64,000 bases of DNA from Sthenelais limicola. Its lineage: Eukaryota > Annelida > Polychaeta > Phyllodocida > Sigalionidae. The DNA is taken from the NCBI GenBank assembly GCA_942159475.1, contig OW804094.1, positions 126,714,755 to 126,778,754 of the forward strand, written 5' to 3'. The notes beneath the pieces are model-generated. The model searched no databases. It was not told the origin of the DNA and saw nothing but the letters and a program-made list of their open reading frames with translations. Within the stretch, counting starts at the first letter, position 1. Each line of letters begins with the position of its first letter. The translations under genes were made by a program, and so were the position numbers. This document shows positions 25,801 through 38,900 of this stretch, piece by piece.

Positions 25801-28800
25801 TCACCAAAGTCAGATGGGTTTTATCTCCAATTCCTCCAACAAACCGAAAGCTCTGAAAGTAGACAAAAACAATGGTTCAATCAGAATAAGGACAAAGTCA
25901 TATAAAATAAAAGTCCCATCTCTTTCTTTAAACACGTTGTTTTCTACTCGATTTCATGTTATTGCTCTCATATACAGCGTGCATCATTTCCTTGGTTTGG
26001 CTTATGCAAAAACATATTGTTCAATGTTTAATACCAGAGCATGTTTTAATCTCCAACGTTATTATATAATTATTACTAATCACTGATCAATATCCACCAC
26101 AAAGCTATACTTTATTGTCCTCATACATAAAACACACACCATTTCCTTGATTGACTTATAACTACACCATATGCAAGAACCAATTTTTAATGTTACAAGA
26201 ACACTTTTTAATTCCCAACGTTAATTACCACTGATCAGTGATATCCCTAAAGCTCGGGGAAAAAACATCGGATGAATTAATTAGATAAAATCTTATTTCA
26301 TTTTGGCAACCCTCCACCTCGCCAAGCTGGGATTATCAGATGGGGGACTAGCTTCATGTAATGAGGCTTGGAGGCGTGCACGTGATGGATGACGAGACCA
26401 CAATCAGATTATCAATACTTCAAAAGACAGTTAAAGTAAGAAATGACAAATGGTGTCCTGCCTTTATTCGTCTGGTTCATTGCCTTTCCCATCATGGTCC
26501 GACCTTACTGAGGTTTAGCATCCTAGCCCAGCGATCATCCCTTTTCTCTGGTGTCCCTTCGCTGCCACCATCTAACGAATGAACACCCTCCCTGAAAACA
26601 ACATAGATTTACCCCCCACTCCCTTCCCCTAAATTGTGCCCCCCCCCCCCACACACACTCCCCGGCCCCCTAAAAGCCTACCCCCCTCCCCATATCCCCA
26701 GTCTCTACCCCTGCCTGCTGCATCTCCCTTACCTATACATGGTGCCATAACTAGTGATTGATTCCTGACTTGCCGATAGGTCTCAATACATTTGCATAAT
26801 TGGAGGAAGTTGGCTTTTTTCGGAGGGGCATTTTTAGTGGTCAGGCTTAGCGGAGACTGATGGATGGAATATGGCTGTATGACGAATGGGGGCTACTCAG
26901 GGGTCCGCTAGCACTGATACATTCATCATCAGACAATCCCCGCACACCCTGACAATTTAAATTAGTGTGAAATGTCTTGGTTGAACCCTTGGCTGGCCGC
27001 CTTTCCGGATCCAAGGTTGCTGAGTGACGGGCCTAATTACGACTAGCAGCGTCACCAGCGTCTTCAGCCGGCCCACTAGCGACTGCTGATTAGCACGCTG
27101 CAAGGAACAATGACATAGCAAGCCTTTTAAAACACTCCTCCCATCCCTCCACCTCCTATCTACTACCTCTATCCCATTGCTACCACTTCTCCATCTCATC
27201 CCCTCAGACTCCCTCTCTGAGACTCTGAGACTCTCTGTCTTTAGTCTTACTCCCCCTCCCTCCTCACTCTTTCCCCTGTCCCCATCCTCTCATTCCTCTT
27301 CCCCAACTCCCTCCATCTCCTCCCCTTATCTTTTCGCCTCCATCTAACCTAAATTTGGAATTATGCCCTAGAGCATCTTTTCACAGTCTGACCTCCATTG
27401 AAGCCAGAGTGGCTTCCTGTTCCAGGCAGCACGGAGCAAATGCCTGGAGGTAATGCAGTTTATGTCCATTTTAAATGACTTTTAAATGATTGCTTGCAGT
27501 GGCTTCCCCTTTGGGAACACCATCAATTTTTTTTAACACTTCCCCCCCTGCCCATAAAAAGGCCGATGAAAATATTCGTATAATTCATCGCAAGCCAATT
27601 ATCATCACTTGGGAAGTTTCTATCCAGACCAATGCAAGAAGTATGCACAGATTTGTCCTCCTTCCCCTGTAGCTCCCTCTTCGCCGACTTGGGATGACAA
27701 ATGTAACTACTTGTGAGTGCTCGGTCCCACCCACTGACAAGCTCGAAAGAGGCCCGTGAAATGTAAATGGGTTTTGATTTAAGAATGTGTGGAGGCGCAC
27801 GCAAGCCTTCACGCATTTGTCTGTCTGGTAGATTAAAATTTCCTGGCTGCCAAGCGCTACAAGCCCATCAGGTGTAAGGCAAGACAGGCCGGGTCTTCCA
27901 AGCTTCCGGCTCCAACCTCAAAATGATGATCACTGCAACTGCGCTTGATATTTCATTGACAAGTCACGATACATATGGGACTGCCTATAATAATGGATTA
28001 TATTGAGCTCTGACGGTGATTAAGTAATTTCCCTTCAAATGACCGCGCGCGCTGCCTAAGACACGCTTAAGGCATTGTATGAGGGAAGAGATTAAAAAGC
28101 ATAACTTGAATGAGTGTTGTGGGAGAGACTTTAATCAATCTCGGTACGCCACACTGGCTGAATTAATCCCTCCCCCTCCTACCTCCGACAGTGATGTATA
28201 TTGTGAATTGCTTTTCAAATGGATGAGAGTGGGATAAATGTGATTATAGCTGATTTGTAATTGGATTTAATTTGAATCATGGCGCATTGAAAGACGGATT
28301 ATCTGCTAAGTCGAGTATGTCCTGGGGCTTTTGGTTCACTCCTCTGTTCTTCAACGACTCCGCAGTCGGTGTAGAATACGTAGATTGTATGTAGATGCAG
28401 TAGTAGTGGGAATTGTAGTTGTAGTTTGTAGAAAGAACCCACATTCTGAGATCCCCTCCCCCCGCCCCTTCATCCCCTGCCTCCTCCTCTCTCCAACACA
28501 GTACTTAGCATGAAATCCTTGGAAAATTCCCTGAATTCTTGCCTGGGGTATAGTGTTTTTCACGATGAGATCTGTGGCTGGGTTTACTGTGTGGATCCCT
28601 TGTGAGAAACTGATGAATCAAGTGAGACTTGAGGGCCTATGAGTCGGACCTGTACATCTCCCATCCCGGACCATATTGAATATGAATAAGCCACTTCACT
28701 TAAAAGCAGAGAATAATTCATAACATACATCTGCGGGCCATGTTGGATGGAAAGAGCCTTTCTAATCGTGCGCTATTTCATAAGCATTATGATACATTAG

Positions 28801-31800
28801 TAACGTTTCGCCTTTGTCTTAATGCTAATGTGGGTCAGCTAAAGAAGCATTGTGAAGAATGACAAATGCCTCGCGCGAGCGGCCGACATGACACAAATAG
28901 GCATCAAGAGCTGTCTTTTCAGAGCAAGTTTTGTTAGTAATGAGTTTTACATTTGTCTTGATAATATAATAAGTTCGGACAAGGTACTTGCAGAGACAGC
29001 TTTTTCAGCTATCTCCCCCACCCATTCCTCTGGGAAATATATGCGCTTGTATTCTCCTTTCGGGCTCGCACTAAAATCTAAGAAAACTTTGTAATCATCA
29101 ATAGTCATGGCTTTACCAGGAAGTGATTAGGTGTGAGTGACGTAGAGAAGGTCATGGAAAATGAACAGGGAAAGCTTTGTGTATAATGAAATGCCCGCTC
29201 ACGCTGGTACAATCGTTATAACCATTCTATCTTTCCCTCTGGTAATGGGAAAGCAAACCCCTACATATATTCTATATTTCCAGTATTTTCAGGCCTGATA
29301 ACAATATGGACTCTGACCCAATTTCTTTGCTCTGTCCACTGAACTGGACATTCAATAGATGCCGCCTTTGCTTGGGTTAAATGACCTTATGATAGCATTA
29401 ACCACTTGGGTACACTTTTACTTTTTGGTTCGTCTCTATTATTGATAATGAAATGGTAATCATATGCTTGACCGCTACTAGTTATTATTCCTTGACCTTT
29501 CGAGGAGGCTGAGATGGACATCAAAACTCCCAATGTCTGAATTCAAGATGAGTTGATAGCTGGGCCGGCCAAGTCTACAATCAACATATCCATTATGCAT
29601 GGGTGTCATCTGTCAGTGCTTATAATATTTGATGTTCGCATACCCATCATGTTGGCACGATGATCCAAGACTTGCCCCCAAGGAAGCTAGCCTATATTGA
29701 ATGCATTTAATACCAAGGCACTTCTTTTCAGGTAGCGATCCATTTCCGCATGTTAACATTAGAAAATGTGCTGGCGTTCTAATCGACTCGCTCTGCTCTC
29801 CCTCTGCATGGTACGGGTGGGAGTAAATCGCTTTAAACGCACACAGGAAGGTAATCAATTAAAGCTCAATCAGAAAATGGAAAATAGAGAGCCTCAACAA
29901 GATTGATACTGTATTGCTTGTATCCTATCCGGATATCTGTAATCTGCTTTGAAATCAAATAAGGCGCTGAAGTTATGTTTAAACATAGAGGACTCTGACA
30001 TGTACAGTGGGATATTGTCACCGGCATTATCTGTAAGCTTATCTACTCCATCCTGATTGATGAATTGATAAAAATGTAAATATCATGTCATTACACTACC
30101 ATGTCTTTTTTACCATAGTTTTTTCCCCCCGATGTATGACTAATAATATTCTGTCTACATCCAGATCATGAAAGATGTATTGGTATCATATTTCTTTTTT
30201 GGGCATATCAGGGCAAATAATTTGTCAAAATGACAAACAACCTATAGGTACTTTATAATCATCATTCATGGTGATGAGGATTTTATGTATTTTAATGATG
30301 CACTAGATCAGTGGCCGTAGACAATAGTGCAGAACTTAATTTGATAAATGCTCCATTTTAGTCAGAACCATTTAAGTGTCAAGAGCATACAATCAGCAGC
30401 AGCGGCTTTCAATTATGCCTGAAGCATATCAATAATCATTTCAGCTTTAGTGAGAATAATCGTTCTTGTGAACAAACATGGCACCGACTGGCACAGCGAC
30501 AACAATTGTGGCATGGGGAACATAAGAGAAAAATGAACCCGGTTCCTCTTATTGTTCATTCATTTCCTCCAGTTGGTACTTGCATAATCAATATTTTGGA
30601 TGATTAATGGCTATACCTCTTTCATATTCCAATGTGGTAGAATCTGGAATCTCCTCGGCGCTCTGTTTTTAGCATCTCCAATAAATGGTGGACTTGTTCT
30701 CTGTATGTAGATATGGACAACTTGTGTGTCTTTTTGTTGTGCAATACATTATAAAATTGGATGAGAGTGTGGTGGTAGTAAATTATTACCCATCGAATTT
30801 CGAGTTGTCTAGAATGGGTGATTTATAGCTACATTCTGATTCTCTGAAGAGACCAAAGAATGTCCATTATTCTTGGACCTACATGCTTACAATTTTCTTT
30901 TATAGTTATTCGATGAAATGAAATGCCAGTTTCTTAATTGTTCGTCATGGAGGTAATTTAGATGTTCACATTTATCACTTTGTCTGAGATAATAATTGGT
31001 GTTTGACATGTAGCTTTTATGAACTTCTGTCTGGAAATTAGTATATTTTTGCACAGCAAAATTATGCAAGTATGTCCAGATGAGAAGCAATTATCATATA
31101 CATAATTATATGTTGCTCATCTGTGACCCTTTTACAAGGTTTTCAAAGCAAAAAAACAACCCCTGGGATTCGTCCGACAAATATTGTCTCATTAAATAAG
31201 CGAAGGGACTTTTTCAATGAATTTATTGTAACTTTTTATCGGTTGCGTGACGTTTTCACATGCTCCACTTAAGACCGACAGGGGGAATTACGTAATTACA
31301 ATTACTTTCGTTAGTTGTATAAAAAGTCAAATGAACTGTAGTTTTGTTGGATCTGCTATTACTATGAACCAACACGCACTGAGTTTGTCGTAGTTACGTT
31401 AAAAGTAATGTCATTTACCGTAAAAATTCTTTAGATTTGGGAAAGTTATGGTTCATGCCCTGCCATCTTTTTTGCGATTAAGAAAAATTATAAGTACAAC
31501 ACTTTTGAGAATGCTTGGTCACAACAGCCTTACTTTCCTTTAGGTACAAAATGAACTACATCTCAATATCTTTTCCTTAATTTAAACTGGCTAATATCGG
31601 GAACCAGGGGGAGACCACCGTCAAGGTGACCTGGGGTAGTGATGCAAGTAATCCCTCAATTACATTGATATATTGTCCAATGTATATACTGTCATCAATA
31701 CAGATTGAATTAAAAAAGATAAGTCTAACAATCTAATAATAATCTTGAGTTATAACACTTCTCCTGTTGTTTTTTATTCATTGAATTCATCTTTTGTTGT

Positions 31801-33551
31801 ATTCTACATGTATTCCCCCATATCTAGGTATACATCGGGACCAGGCCTGCTATCTATCCCTTCTGCAAAATTAATCCTTCTTTTGCTGCGAGGAAGGAAA
31901 TTATTTCTGGGAATGTCGATTAGTATCCATGGCGTGAGGTGGCGAGTACATGACTATAGCATAGCCCTCTGTGGCTCTGTAAGAAGAACGCTTGCTTGCA
32001 AGTAGACGAAAACAGAAGGGTATTGGGGAGGAGATTGTAAATTGATTTTAGCTCCACCTAATGGGATTTGTGATAGAGACTCGAGATATGTCTGTTATTA
32101 CGGCGGCGTACAGTCGGTACCCTACCTCAAGTTTACTACATCAATGAACTTTTTAGTCGGCTGCATGGAACACGATCCAAAATATACTGGCAACCTTTTG
32201 GGCCCGCATCTCTGATGTGATTATAGACTAATGCCTCCTCTCAATTTGATCCACAGTACAATATTCATCTCAAATTATATCCATATCAAAGTGATATTGT
32301 CGAGCTCGTGCCCCCGGTCCAACGTGACTCGGCGAGGAGGAAAATGTTCAAGTTACAAATTGTGTTAGCCAGTTGTTTATGATGCGTTTTGTCAGCGAGT
32401 TGTGCCTGATTAAAGTTGATTGTAATTTTGTCATTCTATGCCTCGCTAAAGGACTGGGATAATTAGTTTACCTGCGTATCTCTCACCACTCGAATAAGGA
32501 ACTAAAGGGATTAGCTACTACCACACAGAGCTGTCATACTGTGAAATCTTCACCAAAAAGAAGACACCGCCTCTCCGTGTAAGGCAGGCTGAAAGGAACA
32601 TGGCAGCTGAGGGGGGAAAGAAAAATTAAATAAGCCGGAGAGACTGCATGGGATGGTCAGAGAAATATCAGTGATATTGAGAGCGTCTCCGGGTAACCAA
32701 GGGGACACTTCTTTCATTCCTTACCGCCTAGAAAGGAAGCCTGAAAGTATTTATTGTGAATGGCGACTGAAACATGGTTAAAGGATAGCGAAAAGAGGCC
32801 TACAAACGAAAAACTCTAGTTTGATTACAGAGCTGGTCCCCTCTATGGGGATTCAATAAGCATACAGACAAAAGATTCCTCAATAAAAGTTCTTGGTTTG
32901 CCAATAATAGACTTGTTTTGTTAATGTTCTGTCTGCCATGTTGGAGATTGTTGGAGAAAGTGGAGCAATATTTGTATTTATCACAATTACGTGATGGAAA
33001 CTGTTCATGCACATATCATTATTTGGCCCATAATGATTTTTCTTGACTTGTAATTAGCTAATGAGTGGGAGAAAGGAAGGAATAGAACTATAGATTCATA
33101 ACAGATGGGTCTAATGGGGACATAGGGGACATTGACCTCACGCTAGACGAGTATACACGTGCTACCTTTTATATACATGTCTATATGTGAGAAATGTGCC
33201 ATTTTTGTGAGTAAAGGATGTCTTTGCTCTAACATGTCCCCCCTCCCTACCTCCCTCCCTCCCTCCTCTACCACCGTCCCCCATCCCCCCACCCCCACCC
33301 CCAATCATGAAAACACCCATAGTTCACCGGTTCATATCTACAATACACTCCTACACTCTAAGAACCGAAGGCTTTATCATTCTTATGAACGACTCTCGTA
33401 GTACTTGATTTTATAAATGTTCTGCCTAAACATTCAGGTTCCTGTACATAGTTCTACATTAATCATTCATTACACACCGGGATAGATGTCCCTTGGGGGT
33501 TTATCGGGTTGAGCCATGCAGAAAATACGTTTATATCGCTTCTCCACTATA
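22836..33551. other. Non-coding DNA, about 10.7 kb without a supported gene
   Basis: Simple-sequence patches are a CT/ACT tract at 23610-23715, a G13 run at 24753-24765, a C-rich block at 26622-26710, pyrimidine-rich DNA at 27120-27350, and C-rich patches at 28450-28500 and 33237-33304. The longest frames (25106-25537 minus, 25610-26086 plus) overlap on opposite strands, resemble no family, and are within chance length. The 29-33 kb part is AT-rich with nothing I can name. Confidence 0.45.
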
Positions 33552-33728
33552 GATCGCAAGAAGCAAGCGACTATCCTCAATCGCAGGTTGATCGCAAGTA
33601 CTAGTAGGGGAACCCCTGTGATCAAATCACGAATGGTAATTCGATCGCAAGAATGTCAAAATGATGAGATATTTCTGCGATCAAATCGCCGCTCGCTAGT
33701 AATCACTAGCCCAGGCGATCAAGTGGAG
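33552..33728. promoter_or_regulatory. Cluster of GATCGCAAG words and short palindromes
   Basis: GATCGCAAG appears three times in one orientation at 33552, 33590 and 33643. Two look-alike palindromes, GTGATCAAATCAC (33618-33630) and GCGATCAAATCGC (33677-33689), sit between and after them, and GGCGATCAAG follows at about 33715. Two other palindromes are AGGGG-AA-CCCCT (33606-33617) and GCTAGT-AATC-ACTAGC (33695-33710). This density of related words within 180 bp suggests either a protein-binding cluster or an internally repetitive element. I do not recognise the motif. Confidence 0.4.
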
Positions 33729-33919
33729 ACGCCCCCTCTAAATCTGCGAGTATGACCTTATTTCTAACAGTGTATTCGTTTCATAGAAACAATGTCCTCG
33801 CAGACCCAGTATGTTAACTGTTATACACACGTAAAATGATATCCTTACACACAAAGAATATTTCCTCCCTCCCCTTCCTCCTCCTGGTAACAACTCCCAC
33901 CTTCCCAGTGACCACTATA

Positions 33920-34120
33920 CTACCACCTAGCTACCGCCTCACCTTGCCCACCCACAGAGGCCCACCTGGCTCCTATGCCGCGGTGTGTCCACTCACTAGG
34001 TGACCATCTCTCTACACCTGACCACCCGAGTCCAACACCTCCAGCTGGTCAGTAGGTGCTAGGAGGAGTTTGCAGGTGTCACAGGTAGTGCCTCACATGC
34101 CAAGAAAAACACTAGGTGAT
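33920..34120. promoter_or_regulatory. CACCT/AGGTG cluster (E-box or ZEB/Snail-like sites)
   Basis: Eight CACCT or AGGTG words lie within about 195 bp: 33924, 33963, 33998, 34015, 34036, 34054, 34074 and 34114. About 0.4 would be expected by chance. Three are full CACCTG/CAGGTG E-boxes (33963, 34015, 34073), and a CAGCTG is at 34042. The 10-mer CACTAGGTGA occurs twice (33994, 34110). Snail, ZEB and some bHLH factors bind such sites. Function here is inferred from motif density alone. Confidence 0.4.
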
Positions 34121-35600
34121 AATGAACCGACATTCTCCCCGTGAAAAAAAAATCATTTGCAAATCTTATGTACCAAGTGGTCCGCCGAGACATTGTTTTT
34201 CGCACTAAATGTATATACCACGCCCACATGTAATTCATCCTTTATTATCAAGTCAATTCCCACTTCCGATCTTTTCCGATATTACATTATTGGCTATAGC
34301 AAGAAATGATTTGATTTCGCTGTTTTTTTTTAATTAAGCAGCGAATACTGATTGCGACGTATTGGAAGTAGTTCACCTACATTTATTTACTATAGACGCG
34401 GTCTGCTTGCTATTAACACTTTTTTTTATTGATGAATCATCTGCTGCGAATGTGCGAAAAAATGTGGCGAATTCTCATGAAATAAAATGCTTCACCTTAA
34501 ATAGCGACCTCCTGTGGCGCATATCGAATATCTTTTGTTTAAATTGAATTTGTAATTGATTCTGCCGTCTGTGGTATGCATGGCATGGAATTCGTATCAA
34601 TCTATGGGGCACAAACAAGTAAAATACAAGTAAAATGCTTTTCGAAATGAGCCGGTTGCTTTATGAAATTCTTGGAGCTAGTGCAATATGAGGCAAGCTG
34701 CTCTGATATTATGAGAGAACAAAATAATTGCTCTTTCTTTTGTGGATGAGCTCCCTTTGTTTGTATGAGACGACACACTGTTTTAACGTAATAGAAAGAA
34801 AGGGAAAACAACTTATGAAATAATTAAAACTGTTATATCTCAATACATGATGTCTCATACACTTTATCAATTGGCCTTTAATACAATAAAAAAAATCTTC
34901 ATCATCTGTTTTCCTATTTTTAATCGAACAATAGATTCTCGTTCTTTTGTTCCCTTCAGTAGCACACCAACTGGACCGAAGTCACACATGCAGTTTACCT
35001 TACGACATCCCATTTTCAGGGATGTTTCGCTCATCAACAAGTTGAAAGAAATTTACCCGGTTTGGGGCGGTACCTTGTTAAAGAGGATAATATGGCAATT
35101 TTGAGGCTCAAAAACAAACGCGGCGTTGGGCGACCTTTACCAGAAACAAACCCCCCGCTGTCCGAAACGTAAAGTGTGTGTACAGTTGGACTGTTTGCGG
35201 CTGGAAGCTGACCTTTCCGGACAAGCTCACCAGGTTGGCGGCTGATTGACCAGTAGAATAGTTTGGCAGCAATGACTGGCAGGTTTTGGGTGTTCTGGGG
35301 TCATTCTAGGGATCAGGATATTGCTGGCAAATGTATAGTGGACTTCGCTCCCTCGGCCCGCACGCAGTTGAGGCCAAAGTGAGCCCATCTTCCACTTTGA
35401 TTGGAATGAGAAGAATAAGGGGTCTGTAGGGGCTACAATAAAGAACACAACATTGATAATGTCATTGGCCCAGCAACAGCTGAAGGCGAGCAGATATAGC
35501 TCACAGATACCTCCATACATCTATGCGTTCTTGCCGCTTTCATTGCCATTGGCAGCAATGGTGCGATTGGAGTTGGTCGTATGCGACTACTGCATCATGA
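34121..35600. other. Non-coding DNA; no supported gene
   Basis: I see only AT-rich sequence with short frames and no repeats of note in this stretch. No reading frame resembles a known family. Confidence 0.45.
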
Positions 35601-35621
35601 TGCGCGGTAAAGCAAGGGCAG

Positions 35622-35712
35622 CAGATGCTCACACACGCGCTCACCATCTGCTCGCTTTATGAGCAGATGCATTATTCTATAGAGAGAACAGTTGCTTTGG
35701 ATCCTGCAGATG
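35622..35712. promoter_or_regulatory. Four CAGATG/CATCTG E-boxes within 91 bp
   Basis: CAGATG is at 35622-35627, 35664-35669 and 35707-35712, and its reverse complement CATCTG is at 35645-35650. The starts are spaced 23, 19 and 43 bp. CAGATG is the E-box subtype favoured by proneural bHLH factors such as Neurogenin, NeuroD and Atonal. This would fit a short enhancer, but the sequence alone shows only the clustering. Confidence 0.4.
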
Positions 35713-35725
35713 TGCTTACCCCCAG

Positions 35726-35925
35726 TGGAACCACCACCGCCACCACCATCAGCAGAAGAAGAAGCAACAACACCATATCTGGCAGCAGACGCATCTATGG
35801 CTCAAGGAATTGAAGTAGCATGAGCAGAAGTTCAGCAGCAGCGGTGCTGTTAAAGTGGTGGCATTGGTGGTGGCGTTGGTGGTGCCAGTGGCGGCGGGGG
35901 TGGTGGTGTTGGGCAAGCACTATGG
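35726..35925. repeat. Imperfect triplet repeats (CCA/CAG, then GGT/GGC)
   Basis: The left part carries CCACCACCG, CACCAT, AGCAGAAG and CAGCAG words. The right part (about 35855-35925) carries GGTGGTGGC and GGCGGGGGTGG words. The two arms are loosely complementary. Frames across them are low-complexity translations, not genes. Confidence 0.75.
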
Positions 35926-38900
35926 ACTCGAGCTGTGAAAGAGCCTCTATTTTATCCGGAACTGGTGGTGGTGCTAGAATACGAAGCACAGATTGAAATC
36001 ATAGAGAGGCCGCTGATGTTGGACAGGTCATCACCATGGCGATCCGCTCAATGAGTAATCAGGTGTCGAGGTCGCAAATTTTAATGCGCTCGCACTGAAC
36101 TGCTGGGAAAAGAGCTGCTCCGAAGGGAAATATTTACCTTCCGTGGCAGATTTATTAGGAGGGGATTTCTGCCTTCCCCAGGGGTGCAAGATTGGGGGGA
36201 AAACATAGGAGGCAACAGTTAAAAAATGGGTTAGGTGATTGCTACGAAAAACCCTGATGTCAGCCGGGCCCGACCCGACCTTCATATCGCCAGTGATGTG
36301 ATCAAGGAATTACCAGATTAGATTTCTGCCTGAAATTGCTTCCCCTCTCACTGACGTCTGAATGAATATTGAAAATGGGGACAATGCTCGCTGTTGCTTG
36401 GCAGTTTCGATCCGAATCAGAAATAAGAAATAGGTCCCTATCCATATTATACATGTATACAACCTGTTTTAATAGCGGGTCTATATACTTAAGTCTCACT
36501 GTAATATCCCTCGTCTATATTTGAATCGAGTAGAAATGGCTGGTATCGATCAATGAATTCCAGTTTATGGAACATGCTGCAGTGATTACTTTGGGCAACA
36601 GGCATGGACAAGTTTAATTACTTAGGCGTTTGAGATAATGTTGAACAAATACTTAAGCATTACTTAAAGCAGGTTGGGCTTTTTACGATGTGCACATGTT
36701 TCTTGTCATGGTTATCTGGAAGGAGTGATTAGAAAGCTATGATTGGATAAATGTAGGTAAACATTTAAATGCGACCATATGCTCCTAACTTTTGTCTACA
36801 ACATTACTTAAGTATTGATTTTAGTGGATCAATCTGGTATCTCATATTGTTATCGACAGGCCAAGGTATTGTTAAAAGAAAGTGGCATGAAAACCATATG
36901 ATTAAATACACTTTCCCATTGCTGCGTGTATCCTGTTTAGAATTAGCTGCATTTACATGGATAGACTTGTCTTTAATTTGAACATATCCCTTAGTCATTT
37001 CCTGGAATTCATTGTCTTCCTCTACAAAGGCATTTATTCAATTATTTCCTATATATACAGGTGCTCTGTATTACGATGCCTTATGTTATCCCAAATGTAA
37101 TACACTTGTTTAAACAAAGAGAACAAAGATTTATTCACTAAATTATGCAGTTTACTAAACAATTGCGGTTTGAAAGATATCTTTAAAAACTGAATTCCTT
37201 TATAGTGGTTTTTGTAAATGTCTTCTGTGGTAAAATTTTAATTATGCCACATAGCTACCTACCTCATAATTTGATCAACCCTCGGTGCAGCAGATATTTT
37301 AGACGCCGCACATTTTCACAGGCCTATGGTTTACTTAAAATATGCAAGGGCCAATTTGTCAAGCTGCAATACCCACAGCAATTTTAATGTGACTAAAATT
37401 AATACTAAATACCTACTTAGGACTAAAACGATTGCGTTTCCCTTCCCAAGGTTGCTATGTCTTTCTGTAATTGAACATTTAATTACAGGTATTATCTTGA
37501 TAATTTGAGCCAAATTACATAAGTTGTTCTAGGCTGTGTGGTATCGCTCTGGCCAGCTCATGTATAATTAGTAATTGTCTGATGACACCCGCGGAGGAAC
37601 GTTCACCTTTTGTTATGAGACGTAGACGGATCAAAGTACACTATTCGTGCCGACCCAGCGCTAATACACGTTTCAAACTCCATTTCCTCGTGAAATTGCA
37701 AAAATAATGAGACTGTTCATCTTTTTATGTGCCACAGGGCACTCAACCATAGCCGACTAACTGTGGTAATGTGCGTAAGAGCCAGTCAATCAGGGGCCCG
37801 AGCTGGCTCTCTCTCTCCCTCCCAACGATGCCACCCTCGTGGAGACAGGAAGGTCACAAGCCAACGTTGCTTTTCCATTGCCTCTTACAGATCTCATAGC
37901 TTCTCTGTCACTTTCTCTGTCTGCCACCAAGCAACAAGCTGAAATCACTCTCTGCATACATGGCTGCGCCTTAATTACACACTAAACCGAACACTTGCCA
38001 ATCTCTGTAAATTACATGGACGTTTTTATGAATGATTCACTCTCTCGTCGGACAAGTCAGTTTCTTGTCGATGCTTCTTTTCGAGATTACCAATTGATTT
38101 ACATAGGGAAATGGCCGAAGTCTGGAAGCTATTGTCAAACTAGGACCGCTTGAATAGCGAGCCTCTCTTGCAGTGTTGGGCCTAAAAGCGGCAACGTTAA
38201 GATGGATAAATCAATATGCTGTTTCAATAAATGTCATATTCATTTCTCGGCAGCCTAGCTGCTTTCAGAAGCTAACAGTTTGAAAGTGCTTCAAGAGAAG
38301 CTGTGTCATGAAAGAGAGTCATTTTCCTGATAGCGGCACAATAGGGTGGATGATGAACATGTGGAGGCACGGCAGCCGCGCTCTGCCCACACTTTAGTTT
38401 AATGAGGCTGTAAAACACAACGCTTATCCACCCTCCGACTACCACCAAACATTTCATTTTTGAACAACAATCGCTGCTGCGGTGGATGCGCCTTAAGTAG
38501 GCGATCTCAGCGAGAACCATCAAGAAAGTAGGCATTATTCACTAGCGAGCGGGCCGTCTATAAAGTAGTAGGAGTATTATCAGTAGGAGAGTACGTCTAC
38601 TACTTACTACTACACCTACTAGGCCTACTTCTTCTTCTCTTCCACAATCTGCTCCAAACCAAAAATAACCACTGCTGCCTTTAGTTGAGCGCTCGATCTC
38701 TTTTTATCTCTCTCTTGCGCGCGTCATGGCAGAAATGGGCGAAAATTGCGTGAGGATTGGAAGTGAACTGAGTTGAAGACGCAGTTCTTGTTTCCACTTC
38801 CTCATTTTGCATCGTGTGCCTGTGTTGCGACCTGGCTCGTTGAAAACATGAACTTGTGATCATCATAGGCACGCTGCCTGTCGTGCGGCTAGATCTCTGG

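Noticed and set aside
25106..26086. 143- and 158-codon frames on opposite strands
   Set aside because: Within the chance maximum for 64 kb at this composition, they overlap each other, and have no recognisable motif or splice context.
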